58,103 nucleotides of DNA from Bacillota bacterium (GTDB lineage Bacteria; Bacillota; Clostridia; Oscillospirales; Ruminococcaceae): NCBI GenBank assembly GCA_023439835.1, contig JAEXUW010000015.1, positions 1-58,103 of the forward strand, read 5' to 3'. This document shows positions 17,250 through 25,389 of this stretch, one piece after another (within the stretch, counting starts at the first letter, position 1; each line of letters opens with the position of its first letter). Position numbers and translations under genes: made by a program. The notes beneath the pieces are model-generated. The model did not search any database. It was not told the DNA's origin and was given only the letters and a program-made list of their open reading frames with translations.

Positions 17250-18080
17250 TTAGCCAAGCTCGCTCATTGAAATCATTTCCGGGAAAATATTTGAGGGAGC
17301 TTCCTGAAGATAAGTTGTGTTAACGTGTCCGCTTATTGTTGCGCCCTCAAGAACTGTAAGGGTTGCGACATTTATATCGCCGATGATATAAGCGTCTGAT
17401 TTAAATTCAGCTTTCCCGTTAATATCAATATTGCCTCTGACTTTTCCGTTCATATCAAGATAAACAGCACTGATGTTCCCAAGAATAAGTGAGTCGCGGT
17501 CAAATTTAACCTGACCCTTTGAGTTAATGTTACCCTGCATCTGAGAGCCTGCCATTGAAGCGTTGTTGCAGTCAAGGTTGCCGATGAGCTTTCCGCTTAT
17601 ATTTGCGTTTTTGGTGGAAAGAATATCGCCTTTTACGCTTCCCTCAAGAGTAACATTTGCAAATGAACGAACATTACCCTCAATGATAGTGTTTCTTGAA
17701 ATGATAGTCTGCTCTTCAACATCTCGATAAGGGGATTCGATAGGGTTGTATGATGAGGGGGAAGCCTCTGTTTTTGGTGGCTGCTGAGTTGCCGATGGAC
17801 TGCTTTGCTGCTGATAAGCCTGCTGTCTTGGCTGTTCAGCCTGATACTGAGGCTGTTCTGTGTAAGTTGGCTGAGGCTTAGGCTGAACCGGAGGAGCAGG
17901 AGGCGGAGTCGGCTGAGACTCCCTCACAGGCTGTTTTACAGGCTCTGCTGCAGTATTAGGCTCAAGATACCTGTCAAGCTCAGATTTACCAGATTGTTTT
18001 TTCGATAAATCATCACCGACCAGACCGTCTTTCTTTAATAATTCCTTGACAGCCTGACTGAAATTGTCCTTTAAGCTCAT
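17250..18080 (-). CDS. bactofilin-type polymer-forming protein
   Basis: A 276-aa protein with a long Pro/Gln-rich disordered region (about residues 30-115) and a right-handed beta-helix (about 120-260). The helix is built of regular turns: VTLEGSVKGDI, ANISGKLIGNL, ASMAGSQMQGNI, IDINGKAEFKSD, TVLEGATISGHV. Bactofilins polymerise without nucleotide into scaffolds that localise cell-wall enzymes. The adjacent polysaccharide deacetylase, 14 nt upstream, fits such a role. ATG 18080 is 8 nt from GGGGAG and is preferred to the ATG 6 nt earlier, which abuts the ribosome site. Confidence 0.85.
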   Translation of the reverse strand: MSLKDNFSQAVKELLKKDGLVGDDLSKKQSGKSELDRYLEPNTAAEPVKQPVRESQPTPPPAPPVQPKPQPTYTEQPQYQAEQPRQQAYQQQSSPSATQQPPKTEASPSSYNPIESPYRDVEEQTIISRNTIIEGNVRSFANVTLEGSVKGDILSTKNANISGKLIGNLDCNNASMAGSQMQGNINSKGQVKFDRDSLILGNISAVYLDMNGKVRGNIDINGKAEFKSDAYIIGDINVATLTVLEGATISGHVNTTYLQEAPSNIFPEMISMSELG

Positions 18081-18094
18081 TTGCATTCTCCCCT

Positions 18095-19102
18095 TTAATC
18101 TATGTATCCGAAAGTGATTGGTTTAACATCGTTGGTAATTTTATCGAACTGATAACCTTTATTCTGAAAATAAAGTATCAGATCTTCAACAACAGTAACT
18201 GTGGAATATTTATCCGAACCGTCATGAAGGAGGATAATCCCCCTTGACTTAGTCTTCATGCTTGATAGGACACTGTTATAAATGCTCGTCCAGTTTGAGT
18301 TTGTCGACGCATCCTCACCGCTTGCATTCCAGTCATAATAAATGAATCCACGCCTTGACATTTCAGCAATTATATCAAGGTAAATAGGTCGGTTATAGCT
18401 GTTAATGCTTCCCCCCGGAAAGCGGAAAACATTAGGCTTAACCCCTGTTGTATCATAAATATAATTATATGTATTATTAAAATCCTCTAAAAAAGCGTCA
18501 ACACTCGAATATATCTCAGGAAGATTGTGCGTATAAGAATGTATTCCCACAGTATGCCCACGCTTAACAATTTCCTGAAGAATAAATTTCCCTCGGTCAG
18601 TTTCGTTAGCGGTCACAAAAAAGGTAGCTTTTATATTATACTTGTCAAGTATACCAAGTATCATCATTGTGTTCTCAGACGGGCCGTCGTCAAACGTCAG
18701 ATAAATGGTGTTTTCTTTGTAAATATATTCAGACGGCGCTTGCGTATAAAGCTCAGGATAATCTTTTGTATAACCAAGCTCTTCACTAGTGTCGCTGTAA
18801 CGCGCTTTGAATATCTCATCCATAACGGCGATGCTATGCTTCTCAAGTGAAAGAATAACTTCGTTTGGGGAATATCCCTTATCCTTTATATAAAGACAAA
18901 TGTCATCAAGGCTCTGTTCTAAAACCACAGGCTCAGCTTCGGAGCTGTCCTGTAAATTCTGTGTGCTTTCATTAGCTATATAATCTTTAACACGATAATA
19001 TTTTACTGCGAAAACTATCATCAGCGTCAGCGGTATTGCAAAAAGTAAAAATACTATTAATAATATCAGATGCTTAAAAAACTTTACACTTCCAAAATAC
19101 AT
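18095..19102 (-). CDS. membrane-anchored polysaccharide deacetylase (NodB/CE4 family)
   Basis: Removes N-acetyl groups from cell-wall glycans such as peptidoglycan. A membrane helix at residues 10-32 anchors it. The CE4 domain shows all motifs: TFDDGPSE (about 145-153, catalytic and metal Asp), HSYTH (metal His pair), RFPGGS, the Trp motif (DWNASGEDA) and ILLHD. The 110-residue spacer after the anchor spans the wall. It is 14 nt upstream of the bactofilin gene in the same direction, so they are probably co-transcribed. Confidence 0.88.
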   Translation of the reverse strand: MYFGSVKFFKHLILLIVFLLFAIPLTLMIVFAVKYYRVKDYIANESTQNLQDSSEAEPVVLEQSLDDICLYIKDKGYSPNEVILSLEKHSIAVMDEIFKARYSDTSEELGYTKDYPELYTQAPSEYIYKENTIYLTFDDGPSENTMMILGILDKYNIKATFFVTANETDRGKFILQEIVKRGHTVGIHSYTHNLPEIYSSVDAFLEDFNNTYNYIYDTTGVKPNVFRFPGGSINSYNRPIYLDIIAEMSRRGFIYYDWNASGEDASTNSNWTSIYNSVLSSMKTKSRGIILLHDGSDKYSTVTVVEDLILYFQNKGYQFDKITNDVKPITFGYID

Positions 19103-19222
19103 TCAATCACTCCCGCTGAAAGAGTTGCTCTGCTGTATACTCAACAATAATTATACTTTAATTACTGAAATTTGTCAAGCACAGCGAAATATGTATATGG
19201 AAAGTGATGTATCGGACGTTTA

Positions 19223-19849
19223 TTATACCATATCCTGACGGTAAATTATCTGTGTCATCTCTTCTTCAAGACAAGCATAGAACATTGTGAATAATATATC
19301 CACAACGCCAAGAAGAAAAATATTCTTGTTTGATATCTCAGAAAGCTCGGGAATATTAGTGAAAATATACGTCTTATACCAGTCCGCTGAATATGGGGGG
19401 AGCGGCTTGCCTGATTTGACAAGCTTTCTCATATCGTCATAGCTTTCTGAAATTGAGTCTTTATAGTTTTCAGCACCCTTTGAAATGACAGTATCATATA
19501 CCTTCTTGAGCTGGTCGTCTGTCATTGTTTTTCCGCTGACCTTTATGTTTTTAAGAGCTGGAATTCGCACAGCAAAGCTAAAGACAATCAAGGGCAGAAC
19601 CTTATTATATTCGGGCGAATTCATTTCGGCACATTTATCGTTGTTTATTCGGAGCCCCAGCGCTTTAAGGCAGTCAACATCAGTCAGATTATTTAAGACA
19701 ACCTTGAGAACATCCCTGACATTAACCCGATAGAAATCATCCTCCGCCAAGGAATAGATATATTTAACCGCGTTGTAAAGGCTGACACCGCTTTTCACAA
19801 TTATGTCGGATAAATGAGCAACGGCCACTCTTTCGCTTAGAAACTGCAC
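19223..19849 (-). CDS. uncharacterised soluble protein
   Basis: A 208-aa protein I do not recognise. It is mostly helical, with a hydrophobic C-terminal stretch (NIFLLGVVDILFTMFYACLEEE) that looks like a buried or peripheral helix, not a clear membrane segment. The GTG start at 19849 is placed because GGTGGAG sits 5 nt before it; a longer frame to 19894 has no ribosome site. It follows the kinase-like gene by 67 nt on the same strand, so it may belong to its signalling pathway. Confidence 0.5.
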   Translation of the reverse strand: MQFLSERVAVAHLSDIIVKSGVSLYNAVKYIYSLAEDDFYRVNVRDVLKVVLNNLTDVDCLKALGLRINNDKCAEMNSPEYNKVLPLIVFSFAVRIPALKNIKVSGKTMTDDQLKKVYDTVISKGAENYKDSISESYDDMRKLVKSGKPLPPYSADWYKTYIFTNIPELSEISNKNIFLLGVVDILFTMFYACLEEEMTQIIYRQDMV

Positions 19850-19916
19850 TTTATCTCCACCGTCCTTTAAAATCCTAATAATTAATGATAGCATATCTGC
19901 TGGAAAATTACAACGC

Positions 19917-21014
19917 TTAATAGAACTTTATATTCATAATTTTTGAAAGCGCAATGTAAATACTTGAAAACCTGTTTGACAGATACTCAGCAGTGCGACT
20001 TTCAACATATTTAGGGGTGTCTTTGCCGTCAGAAAGGGGCATTTTGATTGATACGGTTGTGCCCTCGTTTTCTTTTGAGGTTAGAATAAGTGAAGAGTTG
20101 AAGTAATGACAAAAGCAGTTTATAATATAGTATCCGCAGCCGCTTTCTATCATTGCGTTCGGATTGATTTCAAATGAGTGGTTCGCTTCAATAAGCTGAG
20201 TCACTTTATCCCCTGATATCCCTAGACCGTTGTCGGTAACTTTAAGCACAGCAGAGCCATCTCGGTTTTTTAAACTGATGCTTACAATCTTCTCCTCAGA
20301 AATATTATACATTATAGCGTTTATAATTATATTGACAAGCACAATTGCATATCTGTCGGCATCAATATCGATTAATACTTTATCATCACAGCTGAAATTC
20401 AGGGTGATTTTTTCATATCGTGTCAGATTTGAAATATGCTCAACAAGGCTTCGTGTGAAGCTGCTCACATCAAGTCTTGTGATATTGAATACCCCGGTTG
20501 CATACTTTGCAAGCTCACTTTTATTTTGAATAATGGATAGGATTTTGTAGCAACTGTTAACTAGATTATTAAGGTATTTTATTTCATTATAAAGCTCTTT
20601 ATTCTCAAGAATATCATGAATCATCATTGAGCTGCTGATTATTGCTGAAACCTGCGATCTTATTTCTGAATGCTCATTGAACACCAGATTACAATAATCA
20701 ATATTCTTGTGAAATTTAAAGATGTCTGTTGCACTCAAAAAGCGGACAATATAACCTCTTAATTCTTCATCATTAAAATGAGGGATTATATCAGCAGAAT
20801 AATTTATACTTTGAATTTTTGCCTGACAAACAATTTCCGTCCCTTTGAAATTGTCAGGAAGAGAAACAAAAAGATCACGAATGCATTTACCTTGGTATTG
20901 CTCCAGAAAAGTAGCAGAAGTTGAGTCTATTACAACGAAATTTTCATCGGTCAGTACATTTAAGAAGCTGATATTTGAAAATGTACTTCTAAACATATTT
21001 TTTAAATCATGCAT
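19917..21014 (-). CDS. histidine-kinase-like ATPase with a degenerate H-box
   Basis: A 365-aa soluble protein. Residues 1-105 look like a PAS-type sensor. About 105-165 is a helical region where a DHp domain would be. The HATPase domain covers about 185-330 (IVLVNIIINAIMYN as N-box, VTDNGLGISGDK as G1, ESGCGYYIINCF as G2). In the DHp position the sequence is EHSEIRSQV. By alignment to HE(I/L)R(S/T)P(L/V), the phospho-His slot holds Ser, with a His one position earlier. No membrane segment and no partner response regulator are nearby. It may phosphorylate an unusual residue, or bind ATP as a regulator only. Confidence 0.7.
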   Translation of the reverse strand: MHDLKNMFRSTFSNISFLNVLTDENFVVIDSTSATFLEQYQGKCIRDLFVSLPDNFKGTEIVCQAKIQSINYSADIIPHFNDEELRGYIVRFLSATDIFKFHKNIDYCNLVFNEHSEIRSQVSAIISSSMMIHDILENKELYNEIKYLNNLVNSCYKILSIIQNKSELAKYATGVFNITRLDVSSFTRSLVEHISNLTRYEKITLNFSCDDKVLIDIDADRYAIVLVNIIINAIMYNISEEKIVSISLKNRDGSAVLKVTDNGLGISGDKVTQLIEANHSFEINPNAMIESGCGYYIINCFCHYFNSSLILTSKENEGTTVSIKMPLSDGKDTPKYVESRTAEYLSNRFSSIYIALSKIMNIKFY

Positions 21015-21107
21015 AAAAAATCACTTGCTGTCCTTTCCTATATATAATAAATACCGCATTTTCTGGATAGTATTTGTAAAAAGCCTTTTAATATTCAAGC
21101 ATATTTT

Positions 21108-21136
21108 ATTATAATGGATTTTGTTAAAAAAGTAAA
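21108..21136 (-). promoter_or_regulatory. promoter of the histidine-kinase-like gene
   Basis: On the minus strand TTTACT (21131-21136), 17-nt spacer, TATAAT (21108-21113). Confidence 0.5.
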
Positions 21137-21274
21137 TGATAAAAATCATAAAAATAACGGCAAAAATTGCTTCTGTTATTTATATAATGTTCAACATATA
21201 ATAATGACGATTCTATTGTATTTTTGTCGGCTTTATGAAAGTTGAAAAAAAGAGTTAAAATTTTGTCAAAGTGC

Positions 21275-21303
21275 TTGCAAAATGCATAACTTTGGGTTAA
21301 AAT
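21275..21303 (+). promoter_or_regulatory. gapdh promoter
   Basis: TTGCAA (21275-21280), 17-nt spacer, TAAAAT (21298-21303), followed by a short leader and AGGAGGAT. Confidence 0.65.
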
Positions 21304-21337
21304 GATAATAGAATTTTATTATAGGAGGATTATAATT

Positions 21338-22354
21338 ATGGCAGTAAAAGTTGCAATTAATGGTTTCGGACGTATCGGACGTCTTGCTTTCAGACAGATG
21401 TTTGGTGCTGAAGGATACGAGGTTGTTGCTATCAATGACTTAACAAGTCCAAAAATGCTTGCTCACTTATTAAAATACGATTCAGCACAGGGAAGATATG
21501 CTCTTGGCGATACCGTTACTGCTGGTGAGGATTCAATCACAGTTAGCGGAAAGACAATCAAAATCTATGCTGAAAAAGACGCTAAGAACCTTCCTTGGGG
21601 AGAGATTGGTGTTGACGTTGTTTTAGAGTGCACAGGCTTTTATGTTTCTAAGGCAAAATCACAGGCTCACATTGACGCAGGCGCAAAGAAGGTTGTTATC
21701 TCAGCTCCAGCTGGTGACGATCTTCCAACAGTTGTTTTCAGCGTAAATGAAAACATCCTCACAAAGGATGACACAATCATTTCTGCTGCTTCATGCACAA
21801 CAAACTGCCTTGCTCCTATGGCTAAGGCACTTAACGATTTTGCTCCCATTCAGAGCGGAATCATGACAACTGTTCATGCTTGGACAGGCGACCAGATGAC
21901 TCTTGATGGACCTCACCCTAAGGGCGACCTCAGAAGAGCAAGAACTGCTTCATGCAATATTGTTCCTAACTCAACAGGTGCTGCTAAGGCTATCGGTCTT
22001 GTTGTTCCCGAGCTTAACGGAAAGCTCATCGGCTCAGCACAGAGAGTTCCTGTTCCGACTGGCTCAACAACAATCCTTGTTGCTGTTGTTAAGGGAACTG
22101 ATGTAACAAAGGCAAGCGTTAACGCTGCTATGAAGGCTGTTTCTTCAGCTTCATTCGGATACACAGAAGAAGAGCTTGTTTCTTCTGACATTATCGGAAT
22201 CACATACGGCTCACTCTTTGATTCTACACAGACAATGGTTTCAAAGATTGGTGACGATTTGTATCAGGTTCAGGTTGTTTCATGGTACGATAACGAGAAT
22301 TCTTACACATCACAGATGGTTAGAACAATCAAGTACTTTGCTGAGCTTGCTTAA
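21338..22354 (+). CDS. gap: glyceraldehyde-3-phosphate dehydrogenase
   Basis: Glycolytic NAD-dependent oxidation of glyceraldehyde-3-phosphate, which is also the end product of the keto-deoxygluconate route encoded at 46-49 kb. The 338-aa protein shows INGFGRIGRLAFR at the N-terminus, ASCTTNCLAP with the catalytic Cys near 155, and HAWTGDQ with the catalytic His. The start is ATG 21338 after AGGAGGAT; earlier in-frame codons give a spurious extension. Codon use is strongly biased (for example GCT, GTT, AAG), as expected for high expression. It is monocistronic. Confidence 0.95.
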   Translation: MAVKVAINGFGRIGRLAFRQMFGAEGYEVVAINDLTSPKMLAHLLKYDSAQGRYALGDTVTAGEDSITVSGKTIKIYAEKDAKNLPWGEIGVDVVLECTGFYVSKAKSQAHIDAGAKKVVISAPAGDDLPTVVFSVNENILTKDDTIISAASCTTNCLAPMAKALNDFAPIQSGIMTTVHAWTGDQMTLDGPHPKGDLRRARTASCNIVPNSTGAAKAIGLVVPELNGKLIGSAQRVPVPTGSTTILVAVVKGTDVTKASVNAAMKAVSSASFGYTEEELVSSDIIGITYGSLFDSTQTMVSKIGDDLYQVQVVSWYDNENSYTSQMVRTIKYFAELA

Positions 22355-22369
22355 TTAAACCACTAAATT

Positions 22370-22400
22370 ATCCCTCGGGGCAATAGCTCCGGGGGATTTT
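22370..22400. terminator. terminator between gapdh and birA (convergent)
   Basis: ATCCC-CGGGG (22370-22380) pairs with CTCCGGGGGAT (22387-22397), followed by TTTATTTTTTT. It fits gapdh best; the minus-strand gene birA ends at 22399. Confidence 0.75.
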
Positions 22401-23367
22401 ATTTTTTTCTGATACTCACCTCGCCTGAGTTGAGTGTTTCTTTTTTTCCGTCTTTATATTCAACAATCAGCATTGCATTATCGTCAATGTCAATTGCCTT
22501 CGCCTCTGTTTTTGAATCACCCTTGATGACGTATATATCTTTTCCGAGAATAAACGAGCGGCTTTTATATTCATTCAAAAAATCACCGCTGTCAATACTG
22601 TTATAAAGCATTGAAATATTATTGAGGATTTGAGCGATCAATGCACTCCTTGATACTTTTTTTCCCGAAAGAAAAACAGAGGTCGCAATATCGCTAAGAT
22701 TGTCGGGAAACTCACTTTGAGACACATTAATTCCAATTCCGCAGACAGCGTATTCAAGCGAGCGTGTTTCCATATCCATTGATGCTTCACAGAGGATTCC
22801 GCACAGCTTTTTCCCCAAAAGGAATATGTCGTTAACCCATTTGATTTCAGTTTTTACCCCGGCGACAGCGTCGATAGCTCTTGATACCGCAACTGCCGTA
22901 CTAGTAGTAATAAGCAGGGATTTATCAAGCGGGAGCTTTGGTCTTAGAATAACACTCATATATATTCCGCCTGAATCAGGGGAATAAAAGCATCTGCCCA
23001 GCCTGCCTTTTCCTGCGGTCTGCTCCTCGGCGATAACGACAGTGCCTTGAGGGGAGCCGTTTTGAGCGAGTTTTTTTGCATAGTTGTTTGTTGAATCGAC
23101 CGTTTTGAGTACGGTAATATTCATATTTGCGGCTTCGCCCGTTAAAAAGGGTGAGATGCTTTCCTCTGAAATGATATCGCTTTCGTTATTGAGGCAATAG
23201 CCACGGTTTGTAACCGCTTCGATTTTATATCCGTCGCTTTGCAAAGACCTGACTGCTTTCCATACAGCACTTCTTGAAACACCAAGCTTTTGTGAAAGCT
23301 TCCCGCCGGAAACGCTTTCGCCCTTTAGCTCTTCTAATGCTGAAAGGACTTCTTTTTTAAGTTCCAT
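22399..23367 (-). CDS. birA: bifunctional biotin-protein ligase / biotin operon repressor
   Basis: Activates biotin as biotinyl-AMP and attaches it to carboxylases; with its HTH it can repress biotin genes. Residues 1-60 are a winged helix (KLSQKLGVSRSAVWKAVRSL, then GYKIEAVTNRGYCL). The ligase domain follows with the biotin/AMP loop AGKGRLGRCFYSP near 115-128 and the KWVNDIFL catalytic Lys motif. A C-terminal SH3-like cap ends the 322-aa protein. The start is ATG 23367 after GGAG. It ends a long minus-strand run. Confidence 0.92.
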   Translation of the reverse strand: MELKKEVLSALEELKGESVSGGKLSQKLGVSRSAVWKAVRSLQSDGYKIEAVTNRGYCLNNESDIISEESISPFLTGEAANMNITVLKTVDSTNNYAKKLAQNGSPQGTVVIAEEQTAGKGRLGRCFYSPDSGGIYMSVILRPKLPLDKSLLITTSTAVAVSRAIDAVAGVKTEIKWVNDIFLLGKKLCGILCEASMDMETRSLEYAVCGIGINVSQSEFPDNLSDIATSVFLSGKKVSRSALIAQILNNISMLYNSIDSGDFLNEYKSRSFILGKDIYVIKGDSKTEAKAIDIDDNAMLIVEYKDGKKETLNSGEVSIRKK

Positions 23368-23448
23368 ATTATTCTCCGTTTCGGTTTTTCTCATGATAGC
23401 ATACAGAAATACGATTGTCAACTCGATAACTGTTTTGCGTATACAATG

Positions 23449-24066
23449 CTACAAAACAAGCTTCATGACAGCAATTGACATGAGAACAAACCCGCTTAGC
23501 CATCCAAGATTAAGCGTGATGTTTTTTGAAATTCGCTGTCCTATTGCTGAGCCTAAAAAAACGCACAGCAGGCAGATTATCAAGCACATGATAATAGTCA
23601 GCAATCTGTTTTCTAGCGAAAGCCCCGCTGAAAACCCCGAGGCAACTGAATCAACCGACAGTGCAAACGCAAGCATGACGGCTTCTTTGGGCGAAAGGCT
23701 TTTAGAATTGTCGGCATCGGCGCATTTCTCGTCTATAAAAATACTCACGGCGAAGGATATGCTGAAAAGTGAAAAGGATACCTTTGCCGCACCACAATGC
23801 TTTTTCAGGTATGCTTTTATTGAATTTTGAAAAATGCTGATTGTTCCGATAAAAAAAAGAAGAGCTGCACTAAGTGTTACACAAAGCTCACGAGGAATAG
23901 CCTTCATTAAAAGTCCCGATAAGAATAAGGATACCGCTAAAAAAACCGTCCCGATTAAACTGATAATCAAGGCAGAAGAAAAAGGTATTTTAATTTTTGA
24001 GATCCCATATGTAATAGCCGTTGCGAATGCGTCGGTGCAAAGTGCAATCACAAGCAGAAAGGACAT
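23449..24066 (-). CDS. YtaF-like sporulation membrane protein (MntP-related)
   Basis: A 205-aa six-helix membrane protein built as two inverted halves. Each half has an acidic residue in the first helix: ALCTDAFATAITYG and ALSVDSVASGFSAG. This pattern is shared by the manganese exporter MntP and the sporulation protein YtaF; the hydrophilic, Cys-containing middle loop favours YtaF. The ATG 24066 lies 11 nt from a GGGGGGA site; a TTG at 24072 is closer and may be the true start. The role in sporulation is inferred from the family. Confidence 0.7.
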   Translation of the reverse strand: MSFLLVIALCTDAFATAITYGISKIKIPFSSALIISLIGTVFLAVSLFLSGLLMKAIPRELCVTLSAALLFFIGTISIFQNSIKAYLKKHCGAAKVSFSLFSISFAVSIFIDEKCADADNSKSLSPKEAVMLAFALSVDSVASGFSAGLSLENRLLTIIMCLIICLLCVFLGSAIGQRISKNITLNLGWLSGFVLMSIAVMKLVL

Positions 24067-24116
24067 AAGCAAAAAAATCCCCCCTCACGACAGTATATGC
24101 CGGGGAGGATTTTAAG

Positions 24117-25388
24117 CTACTGTTCTTTTTTTCGCTTGACGTTTGCAAGCATGAGCTTAATGCGGTTTTCCTGATTTACTCTGGTTGCGCCGGGGTCATA
24201 GTCAATCGCAACAATGTTAGCGTCGGGGAAAGCCTCTTTGATTACTCTTGACATTCCCTTTGCGACAATATGGTTGGGAAGACACCCGAACGGCTGTGTG
24301 CAGATGATGTTTTCAGTTCCAGTCTGGGCAAGCGCCGCCATTTCAGCGGTGATAAGCCAGCCTTCGCCCATTGTTACACCCTGACTTATATATTTGTCTG
24401 CTTCGTGCCTCAGCTCCTCAAAATCATGAGGCGCTTGAAAAACACCATGCTTTTTAATTATATTCATCATTTGCTTTTGACGGTTATAAAGAACCTTATA
24501 TCCGATTTTGTTGAAGATTGTGCCCTTGCTTTTAAAACCATAAAGCTTTCCGTCGTTGAAATTGCACACCGCACAGTAGAGGACAAAATCCATAAGTCCG
24601 GGAACAACCGGCTCACAGCCCTCTTTTATTAGAAATTTTTCAAGGTCATTGTTAGCAAGAGGGGAGTATTTGACATAAATCTCACCGACTATTCCGACTT
24701 TCGGCTTTTGAATTTTCTTTCTTTCTATCTTTGCGAAATCGTCAAGAATAGCCACATAGGTTTTTTTAGTTGAGAGAAAGCTGTTTTTTTCAAAGGAATG
24801 AGCCAGCCTCTTCTCCCAGAGTTTTAAGACCTTATCGGTTGCGCCCTTGACAGCCTCATAAGGCTTGCACTGATTAAACAAAAGCATGAGAATGTCGCCG
24901 TAAAGCACAGCATATATGAGCTTCAATGCAATAGGAATTGTGATTTTCATTGAAGCGTCCTTTTCAAGACCGGAAAAATTCAGCGACAATACGGGGACTT
25001 GAGGATATTTTCCCATCAATGCTTTTCTTAAAAGACTGATATAATTTGAAGCGCGGCAACCGCCGCCCGTCTGTGAAAGCATGAGCGCAGTTGTGTCAGG
25101 GTTATACTTCCCGCTGTTTAGTGCGTCAAGAAACTGACCGATGACTAAAAGTGCAGGATAGCAGGTATCGTTGTGGACATTTTTAAGCCCCTCATCGACA
25201 ACCGCCCGACCTGTGTTCTTCAAAACCTCCATCTTATAGCCGTAAAGTCTGAACACAGATACAATAAGCTCAAAATGAATGGGGAGCATATCGGGAACAA
25301 GTATGGTATGAGTTTTTTTCATCTCCTCGGTGAAGACGACCTTTCGGACTCTCCCCGACGGGTAGGATACGTTTTTTTCGTCAGGCAT
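24117..25388 (-). CDS. 2-hydroxyacyl-CoA dehydratase-like (DUF2229 region) protein
   Basis: A 423-aa protein corresponding to the C-terminal part of the large activase-DUF2229 proteins of Clostridia. Visible motifs: NDTCYPALLVIGQFLDAL with a conserved Cys, LSQTGGGCRASNYI, a further Cys pair in the CAVCNF segment, and CTQPFGCLPNHIV near the end. These Cys residues suggest an iron-sulfur site. It starts (ATG 25388) one base after the stop of the preceding activase gene, so the pair is strictly coupled and likely forms one complex. The cellular role of this family is not established. Confidence 0.65.
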   Translation of the reverse strand: MPDEKNVSYPSGRVRKVVFTEEMKKTHTILVPDMLPIHFELIVSVFRLYGYKMEVLKNTGRAVVDEGLKNVHNDTCYPALLVIGQFLDALNSGKYNPDTTALMLSQTGGGCRASNYISLLRKALMGKYPQVPVLSLNFSGLEKDASMKITIPIALKLIYAVLYGDILMLLFNQCKPYEAVKGATDKVLKLWEKRLAHSFEKNSFLSTKKTYVAILDDFAKIERKKIQKPKVGIVGEIYVKYSPLANNDLEKFLIKEGCEPVVPGLMDFVLYCAVCNFNDGKLYGFKSKGTIFNKIGYKVLYNRQKQMMNIIKKHGVFQAPHDFEELRHEADKYISQGVTMGEGWLITAEMAALAQTGTENIICTQPFGCLPNHIVAKGMSRVIKEAFPDANIVAIDYDPGATRVNQENRIKLMLANVKRKKEQ

Positions 25389-25389
25389 C

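Larger units (their letters stand above)
21015..21337. other. 323-bp divergent intergenic region
   Basis: Contains the minus-strand promoter of the kinase-like gene (21108-21136) and the plus-strand gapdh promoter (21275-21303). The AT-rich middle contains no recognisable ORF or RNA motif. Confidence 0.5.

Noticed and set aside
23393..23830. 145-codon plus-strand frame opposite the ytaF-like gene
   Set aside because: Antisense shadow of a membrane-protein gene; no ribosome site and no known motif.
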